A DNA stretch of 64,000 nt from Luteibacter rhizovicinus (GCF_004342265.1 NZ_SMCS01000005.1:124001-188000); one strand, 5' to 3'. Numbered from the stretch's first letter, positions 40,574 to 50,660 are shown. Numbers and translations: made by a program. Notes: generated from the sequence alone by a model not told the origin.

Positions 40574-42943
40574 TCAGTTCCTCAGCGGCTTCCCTGTCGT
40601 CATGGTGTGCGCGATACGGGCCTGGGTCTTTTCGGTCTGGGCCAGCTCCACGAAATGGCGACGTTCGAGGGCGAGGTACCACGCCTCGTCCACCAGCGAA
40701 CCGCGCTCGATGCGACCGCCCGAAAGCGTGTCGGCGATGCGGCTGGCAATGTCGATGTCGTGCGGCGAGGCGAAATAACCTTCGGCCAGATTCGCGAGCG
40801 AGGCCTTGAACGTGGCGGTACCGACATCGCCGGCCACCGGAATCGCACGGGCGGGCAGCGGCGGGCGATAGCCGGATTCGGCCAGCGCGGATGCCTGCTG
40901 TTTCGCGATGTAAAGCAGTTCGTAAGGATTGAACACGACGACGTCGTCATCGCGCAGTAGTCCCATCTGCTTGGCTTCGAGCGCGCTCGCCGAGACCTTC
41001 GCCATGGCGATGGTCTCGAAGATCTTCTTCAGGTATTCGAACGGGTCTTCCGGATTGGCCTTCGCCGCGCGCACGGCGAATTCCTTCAGGCCACCGCCGG
41101 CCGGGAGCAGGCCTACGCCGGCTTCCACGAGACCGATATAACTTTCCAGCGCCGCGACCGTGCGGGCCGAGTGCATCTGAAATTCGCAGCCGCCGCCAAG
41201 GGCGAGGCCGCGGATCGCCGCGACCACGGGCACCAGCGAATACTTGATGCGCATGCTGGTCGCCTGGAAGTTCGCGACCATGGCTTCGAACTGCGCGAGC
41301 TTGCCGGACTGCAGCAGGCCAAGCGCACCCTTCAGGTCCGCACCGGCCGAGAACGGCTCGGCGGTCTGCCAGAGCACGACACCCTTGAACTGCTTCTCGG
41401 CTTCGTCGATGGCGCGCTGCACGCCGTCCAGGACGAAGTCGTTGACGGTGTTCATCTTCGTCTTGAAGGAGATGATGCCGATGTCGTCGCCGTGGCTCCA
41501 CAGGCGCACGCCTTCGTTCTCCCAAGCGGTGCTGCCCTGGTCGAACTTCTCGCCGAGGAGCGGATCGGGGAACAGCTGGCGCTTGTAAACAGGATGGCTG
41601 GAGCGCGGCTTGTCGGCCGACGCACTGGCCGAGTACGAGCCATCGTTGCCGTGCACGCCCTTGCGGCCATCGGTGACCCAGGCGGGCAGGGGCGCATTGC
41701 TCATGCTCTTGCCTGCGGCGATGTCTTCGGCGATCCAGCCGGCGACCTGCTGCCAGCCGGCGGCCTGCCAGGTCTCGAAGGGACCGAGCCTCCAGCCGTA
41801 ACCCCAGCGGATCGCGAGGTCGACGTCACGCGCGGTCTCGGCGATATCGGCCAGATGGAACGCGCTGTAATGGAACAGATCGCGGAATACGGCCCACAGG
41901 AACTGTGCTTGCGGATCGGACGACGCGCGCAGCTTGCCGAACTTTTCGGCCGGGTCCTTGATCGCAAGGATCGCTGCGACCTCGTCGGACGCCTTCTGCT
42001 CGGAGATGCGGTAATCCTGCTTCGCCAGATCGAGGACGACGATGTCCTTGCCGGCCTTGCGATAGAAGCCCGCACCGGTCTTCTGTCCGAGCGCGCCCTT
42101 TTCGATCAGGCCGGACAGCCAGACGGGCGCCTTGAAGTACTTGTGCCACGGATCGTCCGGCAGTGTGTCGGCCATCGTCTTGATGACGTGGGCCATGGTG
42201 TCCAGGCCGACAACGTCCGCGGTGCGGTAGGTCGCGCTCTTCGGACGACCCAGGGCCGGACCGGTCAGCGCATCGACCGTGTCGAAGCCGAGACCGAACT
42301 GTTCGGTGTGGTACATCGTCGACAGGATCGAGAACACACCGATGCGGTTACCGATGAAGTTCGGCGTGTCTTTCGCATAGACCACGCCCTTGCCGAGCGT
42401 CGTCGTCAGAAAGGCTTCAAGGCCGTCGAGGACGCTGCGCTCGGTCAGCCGCGTCGGGATCAACTCGACCAGATGCATGTAGCGCGGCGGGTTGAAGAAG
42501 TGGACGCCGGTGAAGCGGTGACGCATCTCTTCGGGCAGCGCTTCGGCCAGCGCGTTGATCGACAGGCCCGAGGTGTTGCTGGCCAGCACGGCGGTCGGCG
42601 ACACGTGCGAAGCGATCTTCTTGTACAGATCCAGCTTCCAGTCCATGCGCTCGGCGATGGCCTCGATGATGAGGTCGACGTCCTTCAGCTGGTCGAGGTC
42701 GTCCTCGTAGTTCGCCGGGACGATCGCGGCGGCGCGGGTCTTGTCCGCCAGCGGAGCAGGCGAGAGCTTCTTGAGGTTCTCGATCGCCTTGAGGGCGATG
42801 CCGCTCTTCGGGCCTTCTTTCGCGGGAAGGTCGAAAAGCACGGTTTCCACGTTGGCATTGGTCAGGTGAGCGGCAATCTGCGCGCCCATGACGCCGGCGC
42901 CGAGTACCGCGGCCTTGCGAATGCGTAACGGTGTTGCGGTCAT
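40574..42943 (-). CDS. fadN: 3-hydroxyacyl-CoA dehydrogenase / enoyl-CoA hydratase, FadN type
   Basis: A 789-aa bifunctional beta-oxidation enzyme. The NAD-binding domain comes first (KAAVLGAGVMGAQIAAHLTNANV), followed by two 3-hydroxyacyl-CoA dehydrogenase C-domains (DTPNFIGNRIGVFS) and then the enoyl-CoA hydratase/isomerase domain at the C-terminus (AEPFSAGADLKGALG, ALGGGCEFQMHSARTV). This order is the reverse of E. coli FadB and equals Bacillus FadN, whose length I recall as 789 aa too. ATG 42943 follows GGAG. The TetR regulator is encoded directly upstream in the same direction. Confidence 0.92.
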   Translation of the reverse strand: MTATPLRIRKAAVLGAGVMGAQIAAHLTNANVETVLFDLPAKEGPKSGIALKAIENLKKLSPAPLADKTRAAAIVPANYEDDLDQLKDVDLIIEAIAERMDWKLDLYKKIASHVSPTAVLASNTSGLSINALAEALPEEMRHRFTGVHFFNPPRYMHLVELIPTRLTERSVLDGLEAFLTTTLGKGVVYAKDTPNFIGNRIGVFSILSTMYHTEQFGLGFDTVDALTGPALGRPKSATYRTADVVGLDTMAHVIKTMADTLPDDPWHKYFKAPVWLSGLIEKGALGQKTGAGFYRKAGKDIVVLDLAKQDYRISEQKASDEVAAILAIKDPAEKFGKLRASSDPQAQFLWAVFRDLFHYSAFHLADIAETARDVDLAIRWGYGWRLGPFETWQAAGWQQVAGWIAEDIAAGKSMSNAPLPAWVTDGRKGVHGNDGSYSASASADKPRSSHPVYKRQLFPDPLLGEKFDQGSTAWENEGVRLWSHGDDIGIISFKTKMNTVNDFVLDGVQRAIDEAEKQFKGVVLWQTAEPFSAGADLKGALGLLQSGKLAQFEAMVANFQATSMRIKYSLVPVVAAIRGLALGGGCEFQMHSARTVAALESYIGLVEAGVGLLPAGGGLKEFAVRAAKANPEDPFEYLKKIFETIAMAKVSASALEAKQMGLLRDDDVVVFNPYELLYIAKQQASALAESGYRPPLPARAIPVAGDVGTATFKASLANLAEGYFASPHDIDIASRIADTLSGGRIERGSLVDEAWYLALERRHFVELAQTEKTQARIAHTMTTGKPLRN

Positions 42944-42988
42944 GGTGATCTCCGGTAATGCAGACACTTGCGAGGAGGAAGTCCGCGG

Positions 42989-43651
42989 TCAGCGAGTGGC
43001 CGTGGATGATTTGAATGAGGGGTTGCGCATGCCGGCGGCGGCGAAGCGGATCAGGTGCTCGGCGGCCTGTTCGCGGTGGTCGCGCTCGGCGACGTCGGTC
43101 TTGCGCTGGATGATGCCGAAGTCGGCCATGGCGTAAGTAAGCGCGCCCGTGACGATGTCCAGGCGCCAGTAGATGTCTTCCTTGGCCAGCCCGGGTAGCA
43201 GCCGGCCGAATTCGCCGGCGAACTGGCGCAGCACATGGCCGTAGTTTTCGGACAGGAAGCGCCGCAGCGTTTCGTTGTGTTCGGCGTAGGCACGGGCCAG
43301 TACGCGGACGAACGCGGCGCCGCCGCCATCCGTGCGGGACAGATCCAGGGCGGGGCGGATATAGGCGTCGAGGACATCCTCGAGCTGGGTTTCCGGCTTG
43401 CCGGCGATGCGGGCGAGGGCGGCGAGGCGGCGCGTATTCAACTCGTCGAGGCGGCGACGGAATACTTCCTCGATCAGCTTGTCCTTCGAGCCGAAGTGGT
43501 AGTTGACCGCGGCGAGGTTGACCTTGGCCGCCGCGGTCACCTGACGCAGCGATGCACCGGCGAATCCATGGGTGGCGAACAAGGCTTCGGCCGCGCCAAG
43601 GATGCGTTCCTTGGTGGTGCGTTCCCGGGAGGCGAACGGTGAGGTGCTCAT
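42989..43651 (-). CDS. TetR-family regulator, PsrA/FadR-like
   Basis: A 220-aa repressor with an N-terminal TetR helix-turn-helix (KERILGAAEALFATHGFAGASLRQVTAAAKVNLAAVNYHFGSKDKLIEEVFRRR) and a larger C-terminal ligand domain. It stands 45 bases upstream of fadN in one direction, so it probably represses fadN-fadA together with itself and is released by an acyl-CoA or fatty acid. GGAGGAACC precedes the ATG. The perfect 16-bp palindrome at 43683-43698 is its likely operator. Its resemblance to PsrA of pseudomonads is inferred from the operator and the context. Confidence 0.9.
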   Translation of the reverse strand: MSTSPFASRERTTKERILGAAEALFATHGFAGASLRQVTAAAKVNLAAVNYHFGSKDKLIEEVFRRRLDELNTRRLAALARIAGKPETQLEDVLDAYIRPALDLSRTDGGGAAFVRVLARAYAEHNETLRRFLSENYGHVLRQFAGEFGRLLPGLAKEDIYWRLDIVTGALTYAMADFGIIQRKTDVAERDHREQAAEHLIRFAAAGMRNPSFKSSTATR

Positions 43652-43682
43652 GTCGGGTTCCTCCAGCGGGATACGGGTCGTA

Positions 43683-43698
43683 TCAAACGATCGTTTGA
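43683..43698. promoter_or_regulatory. TetR operator
   Basis: TCAAACGATCGTTTGA is a perfect 16-bp palindrome 31 bases upstream of the TetR start. It has the CAAAC...GTTTG pattern of PsrA/FadR-type TetR binding sites. Binding here would block the regulator-fadN-fadA transcript. Confidence 0.75.
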
Positions 43699-43883
43699 GA
43701 ATACGCCCGCCCTGTGCGCCGGGTCAAACTTGAGAGGGTTCGCCCTGCAATTGCCTTGCGATTGAGCTAGAATCTGTCAAGATTTCGTGAGCTAAGTACG
43801 TCATTCGCGACGCGTTTGGCCTCAAACTACTGGCAACCGCCCCAATGGGGGGCACCCTTCATTTTTTCCCGGAGCAGACCCGT

Positions 43884-44309
43884 ATGGCGCTGGAGCGCAC
43901 CCTTTCGATCATCAAGCCCGACGCCGTTGCCAAGAACGTCATCGGTGAAATCTACTCGCGCTTCGAAAAGGCCGGCCTGAAGGTCGTCGCCTCGAAGATG
44001 AAGCACCTGTCGCGTAAGGAAGCCGAAGGCTTCTATGCCGTGCACAAGGAGCGTCCCTTCTTCAATGCGCTGGTCGAGTTCATGATCTCCGGTCCGGTTG
44101 TGATCCAGGCGTTGCAGGGCGAGAACGCCGTGCTGGCCCATCGCGACCTGATGGGTGCCACCAATCCGAAGGAAGCCGCGCCGGGCACGATCCGCGCCGA
44201 TTTCGCCGATTCGATCGATGCCAATGCCGTTCACGGCTCGGACTCGGCCGATAATGCGAAGATCGAGATCGGTTACTTCTTCGCCGAGACAGAAGTCTTT
44301 CCGCGCTGA
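43884..44309 (+). CDS. ndk: nucleoside diphosphate kinase
   Basis: A 141-aa NDP kinase that transfers the terminal phosphate of ATP to other nucleoside diphosphates through a phospho-histidine. Family motifs are [15 protein letters not shown]-like [30 protein letters not shown] and the active site NAVHGSDS. The ATG at 43884 starts the conserved protein; the frame extends to 43845 without homology. A TAGAAT box at 43768 may belong to its promoter. rlmN follows 8 bases later, as in many gammaproteobacteria. Confidence 0.97.
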   Translation: MALERTLSIIKPDAVAKNVIGEIYSRFEKAGLKVVASKMKHLSRKEAEGFYAVHKERPFFNALVEFMISGPVVIQALQGENAVLAHRDLMGATNPKEAAPGTIRADFADSIDANAVHGSDSADNAKIEIGYFFAETEVFPR

Positions 44310-44317
44310 GCAATGAC

Positions 44318-45442
44318 GTGAATCAGGCTGCAGACAAGGTCAACCTGCTCGACTTCGATCGCCAGGGGTTGCGCGACTACTTCGCGCAACTCGGCGAGAA
44401 GCCTTATCGCGCCGAGCAGGTGATGAAGTGGATCTACCATCGTCTCGAAAACGATTTCGAGAACATGACCGATGTCGGCAAGAGCCTGCGCGAAAAGCTC
44501 GCGGCCGTGTGCTATGTCGGCCCGCCGAAGTCGATGTTCGACAAAGCGGCGATCGACGGCACGCACAAGTGGCTGCTGGGCATGGATGGCGGTAACGCCA
44601 TCGAGACGGTTTATATCCCGGAACCCACCCGCGGCACGCTCTGCGTGTCGTCGCAGGTGGGTTGCGCGCTGAACTGTCAGTTCTGTTCCACCGCGACACA
44701 AGGGTTCAACCGCAACCTGTCGACCGCCGAAATCATCGGCCAGGTCTGGGTGGCGGCCAAGCATCTCGGCAACGTGCCGCACCAGCAGCGTCGCATCACG
44801 AACGTGGTGATGATGGGCATGGGCGAGCCGCTGCTCAATTTCGACAATGTGGTCGCCGCGATGAGCCTGATGCGCGACGACCTCGGTTTTGGCCTGGCCA
44901 GCAAGCGCGTCACGCTCTCGACCGCGGGCCTCGTACCCATGATCGACCGCCTGTCGACTGAAAGCGACGTATCGCTGGCGGTTTCGCTGCATGCGGCGAA
45001 CGACGAACTGCGCACGGAGCTGGTTCCGCTCAACAAACGCTATCCGCTGGCCGAGTTGATGGCGGCCTGCGATCGTTACAACGAGCGTCGGCCGCGTACG
45101 CACATCACCTTCGAATACACGCTGATGAAGGGTGTGAACGATCAGCCCGAGCATGCGCGCCAGCTCATCAAGTTCATGCGTCGCGTGCACGGCCGGAACA
45201 AGGTCAATCTGATTCCCTTCAATCCGTTCCCGGGTACGCGTTTCGAACGCTCGGACCCGACGGTGATCCGCGACTTCCAGACGCAATTGCTCAACGCAGG
45301 GGTGCTCACCATGCTCCGTCGCACACGTGGCGACGACATCGATGCGGCGTGCGGGCAGTTGAAGGGGCAAGTGCTCGATCGTACCCGCCGTCAGGCGGAA
45401 TTCCGCAAGAAGCTCGAAGAGGGATCGGTGAATGCGGCTTGA
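44318..45442 (+). CDS. rlmN: dual-specificity 23S rRNA/tRNA adenine-C2 methyltransferase RlmN
   Basis: A 374-aa radical SAM enzyme that methylates A2503 of 23S rRNA and A37 of some tRNAs. The iron-sulfur motif is CALNCQFC in [19 protein letters not shown]. The SAM-binding [12 protein letters not shown] and the C-terminal catalytic cysteine in DIDAACGQL are present. It starts at a GTG. Its 3' end overlaps the start of the pilF gene by 11 bases, linking translation. Confidence 0.96.
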   Translation: MNQAADKVNLLDFDRQGLRDYFAQLGEKPYRAEQVMKWIYHRLENDFENMTDVGKSLREKLAAVCYVGPPKSMFDKAAIDGTHKWLLGMDGGNAIETVYIPEPTRGTLCVSSQVGCALNCQFCSTATQGFNRNLSTAEIIGQVWVAAKHLGNVPHQQRRITNVVMMGMGEPLLNFDNVVAAMSLMRDDLGFGLASKRVTLSTAGLVPMIDRLSTESDVSLAVSLHAANDELRTELVPLNKRYPLAELMAACDRYNERRPRTHITFEYTLMKGVNDQPEHARQLIKFMRRVHGRNKVNLIPFNPFPGTRFERSDPTVIRDFQTQLLNAGVLTMLRRTRGDDIDAACGQLKGQVLDRTRRQAEFRKKLEEGSVNAA

Positions 45443-46199
45443 GCGGTGGGGAATGATTCTGGCGGTTGCTCTTGCAAGCGTCGGCTGTGCCGGGGGCGGC
45501 GGGGGCCTTCGCGAACCGACGAGCGCGGACAAGCGCTCCGAGGGTGCGCAGGTGCATACCGAGCTCGGCCAGCGTTATATGCAGAACGGCGATCTGCAGG
45601 GCGCGCTCGAGAAGCTCAACAAGGCGCTTCAGTTCGACCCGAATTATCCGCCGGCGCATACCGTCATCGCCGTGCTTTACGAGCGTATCAACGATAACGC
45701 GAACGCGGAACTGCATTATCGCCGCGCCGTGGAGCTGGAGCCGAAGAAGGGTGCGGCGAACAACAATCTCGCCGTGTTCCTGTGCAAGGAAGGCAAGGTT
45801 CCCGAGGCGCAGGGCTATTTCCAGCGCGCGTTGGCCGATCCCTTCTATGCCACGCCCGATCTGGCCATGGGCAATGCCGGTACGTGTCTTCTGAAGACGC
45901 AGGATCTGGACGGCGCCGAGGTCTGGTTCCGCAAGGCACTGGAAAAGAATCCGTCCAACGTGGATGCCCTGTATCAGGTCGCCCACGTGTTGTACCTTAA
46001 GAACGATGCATTCCGTGCTCGTGCTTTCCTGCAGCGCTACGAGGCGCTTGGGGCGGTGAGTCCGGATTCGCTGAAGCTCGGTCACGATATCGAGCTCCGT
46101 CTGGGCAATGGGGAGGTTGCCCGGGACTATGCCAAGCGGCTGCGCGACAGGTTCCCGGACTCGGAACCCGCGCGCGCCCTAGACGCCAGCGCACCTTAA
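45432..46199 (+). CDS. pilF: type IV pilus biogenesis lipoprotein PilF/PilW
   Basis: A 255-aa TPR lipoprotein that acts as pilotin for the PilQ secretin. It has a lipoprotein signal (ALASVGC), then six consecutive tetratricopeptide repeats, for example [44 protein letters not shown]. The C-terminal [19 protein letters not shown] matches the usual end of PilF/PilW. It overlaps rlmN and is directly followed by rodZ without spacer, the classical order. Confidence 0.94.
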   Translation: MRLERWGMILAVALASVGCAGGGGGLREPTSADKRSEGAQVHTELGQRYMQNGDLQGALEKLNKALQFDPNYPPAHTVIAVLYERINDNANAELHYRRAVELEPKKGAANNNLAVFLCKEGKVPEAQGYFQRALADPFYATPDLAMGNAGTCLLKTQDLDGAEVWFRKALEKNPSNVDALYQVAHVLYLKNDAFRARAFLQRYEALGAVSPDSLKLGHDIELRLGNGEVARDYAKRLRDRFPDSEPARALDASAP

Positions 46200-47234
46200 A
46201 TGACATCCGTACAGTCGAATACACCAGGGCACGACGACCGCGAACAGGATCTCTTCGCCGGTCTCGATGTGAACGCACCCATGGAGGATGCCGTGGAGCA
46301 AAAAACTGAATCGAATCCGCAGGAAAGCGGCCGTGTACTGATCGATCTGCCCGACGCCATGGCATTCGGGGCGCGCCTGCGTGCCGCTCGCGAAGCGCGG
46401 GGCTTCACGATCGAGGCATGCGGACAGGCATTGCGCCTGCCGAGCCGACTGCTACGCCAGTTGGAAGCCGGCGAGTACGGCGGTATCGACTACCAGGTCT
46501 ATCTGGCCGGTTATCTCGGCAAGTACGGACGTCATGTCGGACTGGACGAGGATGCCATCCAGGCCGAGCTTGCACGCCTGACGCCGCGTCAGCCCGATCT
46601 CGTCGTCACGGGTGGCGTATCGCATTCGCGCTTCCTTTTCGAGCGCTATCTCACCGCTGCTACCTATGTGGTGCTGACGGCCGTGATCGTCGTTCCGATG
46701 GTCTGGCTCGGCGTGCGCGGCACGCTGGACCGGGATATGGCCCGTCTGTCGCCGCTGGATGCCGCGCCGGTAGCGCAGCAGGATGCTCCGGCCGGGGCGA
46801 GCTCTTCGGCCGCGGTGGCCGCGACGGATACCAAGCCGGTTCCCGTCGCTCCCGAGATGCACTCGGAAGAACAGCCTCTGCTTGCGTCCATGGCGATGTT
46901 CCCGTCGCTCGACCATACCAACCGTCCGCTAGCCGTTCCCGCGGCCAGCGCTCCCGTCGGGGCCGGTCATAGCCTTACGCTGAGCCTGCCTTCGGCAAGT
47001 TGGGTGGAAGTCACGGCGGCCGATGGTTCCCGCCTGGAATACGGTCTGCTGCCTGCCGGTACGCAGAAATCGTATTCCAGCGAGTCGGCTCTCGACGTGC
47101 GCATCGGAAACGCCGCCGGCGCCCAGGTCGCCATCGACGGCCAGCCGATTCAGCTGGAAACGTTCCGCCGCGCCAACGTCGCGCGCTTCCGCGTCGATAT
47201 CAGCGACGGCAAGGCCACGCCGGTTACGCTCTGA
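46200..47234 (+). CDS. rodZ: cytoskeletal cell-shape protein RodZ
   Basis: A 344-aa inner-membrane protein that links MreB to the elongation machinery. It has an N-terminal helix-turn-helix (FGARLRAAREARGFTIEACGQALRLPSRLLRQLEAGEY), one transmembrane helix (AATYVVLTAVIVVPMVWLG), an Ala/Pro-rich periplasmic linker and a C-terminal DUF4115 domain (SWVEVTAADGSRLEYGLLPAGTQKSY). The ATG follows immediately after the pilF stop with no ribosome site, so translation is probably coupled. Two terminator-like hairpins follow, and ispG, which often comes next, is not present here. Confidence 0.95.
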   Translation: MTSVQSNTPGHDDREQDLFAGLDVNAPMEDAVEQKTESNPQESGRVLIDLPDAMAFGARLRAAREARGFTIEACGQALRLPSRLLRQLEAGEYGGIDYQVYLAGYLGKYGRHVGLDEDAIQAELARLTPRQPDLVVTGGVSHSRFLFERYLTAATYVVLTAVIVVPMVWLGVRGTLDRDMARLSPLDAAPVAQQDAPAGASSSAAVAATDTKPVPVAPEMHSEEQPLLASMAMFPSLDHTNRPLAVPAASAPVGAGHSLTLSLPSASWVEVTAADGSRLEYGLLPAGTQKSYSSESALDVRIGNAAGAQVAIDGQPIQLETFRRANVARFRVDISDGKATPVTL

Positions 47235-47243
47235 CGCCCGTTC

Positions 47244-47300
47244 CCGGGCCGCTTTACGCGGCCCGGTACTCGCCTCCGACGCCGTTCGGAGGCGCTTTTC
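47244..47300 (+). terminator. double terminator after rodZ
   Basis: Two hairpins follow rodZ: CCGGGCCGC-TTTAC-GCGGCCCGG (47244-47266) and CGCCTCCGA...TCGGAGGCG (47271-47294), the second followed by CTTTTCGG. They separate the pilF-rodZ transcript from yfgM. Confidence 0.8.
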
Positions 47301-47396
47301 GGTTATGCTTGCCTATTATTCCGGTCCGCGGGTTCCGCTGGCCGGCTTCACGGCTCTCAATAGATTTTTACTGCGCGGAGCGCAGTGGGTGATTGC

Positions 47397-48047
47397 ATGG
47401 CATTCGACGTTTACGACGACTACGAACAGGGCGAACGCGTCCAGCAATGGCTGCGTAAAAACGGTGTATCCATCCTCGTCGGTATCGTGCTCGGCCTCGT
47501 GCTGATCTTCGGCTGGCAGAAGTGGAAGAGCCATCGCGCCGAACACGACCAGACCGCGGCAGCCGAATACGAGGCATTGCAGCTGGCCGTCTCGCTTAAC
47601 AAGGCGAACGAGATCGAACTGCGCACCGATATGCTGACCAAGGACTTCAGCGACACGTCCTATGCGGTCTTCGCGGTCGGCGAACGGGCCCAGCGCAACG
47701 TCATCGCAGGCAAGGCCGACGCCGCCCGGGGCGACCTGGAATGGGCGAAGACGCATGCGAAGGACGACACGCTCAAGGGGCTGGTCGACCTGCGCATCGC
47801 ACAGGTTCAGGTCGCCCAGAACAAGCCGAACGACGCTATCGCCACCCTCGATTCGATCGCCGGTAATGCATTTGCTTCACTGAAGCAGGAACTACGCGGC
47901 GACGCGATGGTCAAGCTTGGACGCTCCGACGATGCGCGCAAGGCCTACCAGGCTGCGCTCTCGTCAATGGGCGAAAGTGCGCCGCAACGCGGCGTCGTTC
48001 AAACGAAACTCGATGATCTGGCTGCGGCCGGGAAGCAGGGTGCATGA
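47397..48047 (+). CDS. yfgM: YfgM-type periplasmic TPR protein
   Basis: A 216-aa single-span membrane protein that associates with the SecYEG translocon and periplasmic chaperones. It has a short cytosolic start (MAFDVYDDYEQGERVQQWLRKNG), a helix (VSILVGIVLGLVLIFGWQKWK) and a periplasmic TPR-like domain with repeated motifs (DLRIAQVQVAQNKPNDAIATLD, DAMVKLGRSDDARKAYQAAL). ATG 47397 is chosen because it begins the conserved part. The stop overlaps the bamB start by 4 bases. Confidence 0.93.
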   Translation: MAFDVYDDYEQGERVQQWLRKNGVSILVGIVLGLVLIFGWQKWKSHRAEHDQTAAAEYEALQLAVSLNKANEIELRTDMLTKDFSDTSYAVFAVGERAQRNVIAGKADAARGDLEWAKTHAKDDTLKGLVDLRIAQVQVAQNKPNDAIATLDSIAGNAFASLKQELRGDAMVKLGRSDDARKAYQAALSSMGESAPQRGVVQTKLDDLAAAGKQGA

Positions 48048-49240
48048 AACGTTTTTGGGCTATTGCGTTGACCTCGCTGGTCGTACTGTCCGGCTGCCAT
48101 TCTTTCAAGAAGGAAAACGTCGAGCCACCGACACCGTTGGCGAAAGACTTCAAGCCAACGATCAATGTCACCCGTTTGTGGAAATCCAGCCTGGGTGACG
48201 GCGCAGCCGCCACCGGCGTGCGCATGCGTCCCGCGTTCTCCGACGGCGTGATCTACGCCGCCAGCACCGATGGCAAGATCGGCGCGTTCGATGCCGCCAG
48301 CGGCAAGAAATTGTGGGACAAGAGCACGCGTATCCACGGCTGGTTCGGCTGGGGCGACAAGAAGCGCCCCGACGCGCTGTTCTCGGGCGGTCCCGCGGCC
48401 TCCGGCGATCTTCTCGTCGTCGGTACGCTCGACGGCCACCTCTATGGCATGAGCGCGAAAGACGGTTCCCGTCGTTGGGACGCTGAACTGTCCTCCGAAG
48501 TCATCACCGCTCCGGTGATCGTCGGCGACCTCGTGGTGGTCCGCACCAACGACGGCCGTATCTACGGTGTCGACGCGGCCAGCGGCGAACGTCGCTGGGC
48601 CTACGATCAGTCTTCGGTGCCGTTGCTCAGCCTGCGCGGCAACGGTCGCCTGCTGGTCGCCAACGGCGTCGTGTTCCTGGGTACCGACGGCGGCAAGCTG
48701 GTGGCGCTGCGTCTGGACAACGGTGAGAAGCTCTGGGAGCAGACGCTCTCCAGCGGCGAAGGCCGTACCGAAATCGATCGTCTGAGCGATGCCGACGGCG
48801 CCATCGTGCTCGATGGCAGCACGCTTTACGGTGCCGCCTATCACGGCCAGATGGTCGCGGTCGACGGTCCCAGCGGCCGCCCGCTGTGGAATCACGCGTT
48901 CTCCACGTTCACCTCGCTCGACGTTCATGAGAACTCCGTGCTCGGTGCCGACGACCAGTCCGTCCTTTATGCATTCGACAAGTCCGGCGGCGCGAACATC
49001 TGGAAACAGGATGCCCTGAAGTACCGTTGGGTCACCGGTCCGGCCGTGCAGGGTAACTATGCTGTCGTTGGCGATGCCGAAGGGTACGTCCACTGGATCA
49101 GCACCACCGATGGCAAGATCTCCGCTCGCGAACGCCTGTCGAAGAAAGCCATCCGCGCCCAGCCTCTCGTGGTTGGCGATACCGTTTATGTCGAAGATGT
49201 CGAGGGTCATATTGGCGCCTATCGCATCGCGACACCCTGA
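48044..49240 (+). CDS. bamB: outer-membrane protein assembly factor BamB
   Basis: A 398-aa lipoprotein of the BAM complex. It has the lipobox VLSGC and an eight-bladed propeller of PQQ-like repeats, for example GVIYAASTDGKIGAFDAASGKKLWD and GRIYGVDAASGERRWAYDQ. BamB supports beta-barrel insertion through BamA. It is translationally coupled to yfgM (ATGA overlap) and precedes der by 22 bases, the usual gammaproteobacterial order yfgM-bamB-der. Confidence 0.97.
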   Translation: MKRFWAIALTSLVVLSGCHSFKKENVEPPTPLAKDFKPTINVTRLWKSSLGDGAAATGVRMRPAFSDGVIYAASTDGKIGAFDAASGKKLWDKSTRIHGWFGWGDKKRPDALFSGGPAASGDLLVVGTLDGHLYGMSAKDGSRRWDAELSSEVITAPVIVGDLVVVRTNDGRIYGVDAASGERRWAYDQSSVPLLSLRGNGRLLVANGVVFLGTDGGKLVALRLDNGEKLWEQTLSSGEGRTEIDRLSDADGAIVLDGSTLYGAAYHGQMVAVDGPSGRPLWNHAFSTFTSLDVHENSVLGADDQSVLYAFDKSGGANIWKQDALKYRWVTGPAVQGNYAVVGDAEGYVHWISTTDGKISARERLSKKAIRAQPLVVGDTVYVEDVEGHIGAYRIATP

Positions 49241-49262
49241 TTAACAGGATTAATGCGTTCCC

Positions 49263-50660
49263 ATGTTGCCCGTCGTCGCTCTGGTCGGTCGTCCCAATGT
49301 CGGTAAATCGACCCTCTTCAACGCGCTGACGCGTAGCCGGGACGCTCTTGTCGCGGATATGCCCGGCGTCACGCGCGATCGCCATTATGGCGTTTGCCGC
49401 CTGGCGCATCGGCCCTTCGTCGTCGTCGATACCGGCGGTCTGTCCGGTAAAGAGGAAGGCATCGAGGGCCTTACGGCCCAGCAGGTTCGCCTCGCTATTT
49501 CCGAAGCCAACCTGCTGGTGTTCGTCGTCGACGCACGCGACGGTGTCCTGCCGCTCGATGCCGCGATCCTCGGTGAGCTGCGTCGCAGCGGCAAGCCCGT
49601 CATCGTGGTGGTCAACAAGGTCGACGGCACGGACGAGCAGTCCTCGCTGGGCGAGTTCGCCTCGTTCGGCATCGCGTCCACGTTGCCCATGTCGGCCGCG
49701 CACAATCGCGGCATCGATCTTCTCGTCGAAACCGCGTTGCCGCAATTGCCGGACGATCGCGACGACGACCCGGGTCTGGAAGACAGCGGCATCCGTGTCG
49801 CCATCGTCGGTCGGCCGAACGCGGGCAAGTCCACCCTGATCAATCGTCTGCTCGGCGAAGATCGCCTGATCGTTTCCGATGTGGCGGGTACCACGCGCGA
49901 TCCGATCCGCGTGCCGCTGGAGCGCGACGGCAAGAAGTACACCCTGATCGATACCGCTGGCGTCCGTCGCCGTGCCCGTGTCGAAGAGGCTGTAGAGAAG
50001 TTCAGTGTTATCAAGACATTGCAGTCTATTGCTGCGTCGCAGGTTACGATCGTTCTGATCGATGCCCGCGAGAATCTGGCGGATCAGGACCTCACGCTGA
50101 TCGGTCATGCCATCGAAGAAGGCCGCGCACTGGTCATCGCCGTCAACAAGTGGGACGGCATGGACACCTATGCGCGCGAGCAGTGCCAGCGGGCACTGGA
50201 GCGTCGCCTGCAGTTCGTCGAATGGGCAAAAACCGTCTTCATCTCAGCGCTGCATGGTTCGGGTCTGCGCGAACTGATGAAGGCCGTGGTGCGTGCGCAT
50301 TCCGCGGCCACGCGCGTCATGAGTTCGTCGGAACTGACGCGGACGCTGGAAAAAGCCTACGAGGCCTACCAGCCGCCGTTGGTGCGCGGCCACGCACCCA
50401 AGCTGCGTTATGCGCATCCGGGCGGCTCCAATCCGCCGACCATCGTCATCCACGGCAGCCGCACGAAACATATCGCGCCGGCTTACCGTCGCTATCTGGA
50501 AGGTTTCTTCCGGAAGCGCTTCAAGCTGGAAGGTACGCCGGTCCGCGTCGACTTCCGCGATGGCGAGAATCCGTTCGCCGGCAAGAAGAACGTACTGACG
50601 GACAGCCAGGCGGCTCGCCGCCAGCGCATGATCCGAAACGCCAAGCGCCGCGAGAAGTAA
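49263..50660 (+). CDS. der: ribosome biogenesis GTPase Der
   Basis: A 465-aa protein with two tandem GTPase domains: GRPNVGKST with DMPGVTRDR and VVNKVDG in the first, and GRPNAGKST with DVAGTTRDP and AVNKWDG in the second. A C-terminal KH-like domain follows ([21 protein letters not shown]). Der (EngA) is needed for assembly of the 50S ribosomal subunit. The basic tail ([15 protein letters not shown]) is normal for the family. Confidence 0.97.
   Translation: MLPVVALVGRPNVGKSTLFNALTRSRDALVADMPGVTRDRHYGVCRLAHRPFVVVDTGGLSGKEEGIEGLTAQQVRLAISEANLLVFVVDARDGVLPLDAAILGELRRSGKPVIVVVNKVDGTDEQSSLGEFASFGIASTLPMSAAHNRGIDLLVETALPQLPDDRDDDPGLEDSGIRVAIVGRPNAGKSTLINRLLGEDRLIVSDVAGTTRDPIRVPLERDGKKYTLIDTAGVRRRARVEEAVEKFSVIKTLQSIAASQVTIVLIDARENLADQDLTLIGHAIEEGRALVIAVNKWDGMDTYAREQCQRALERRLQFVEWAKTVFISALHGSGLRELMKAVVRAHSAATRVMSSSELTRTLEKAYEAYQPPLVRGHAPKLRYAHPGGSNPPTIVIHGSRTKHIAPAYRRYLEGFFRKRFKLEGTPVRVDFRDGENPFAGKKNVLTDSQAARRQRMIRNAKRREK

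Noticed and set aside
41171-42928. 585-aa open frame antisense to fadN
   Set aside because: No motif and a composition typical of antisense frames; fadN is complete on the other strand.
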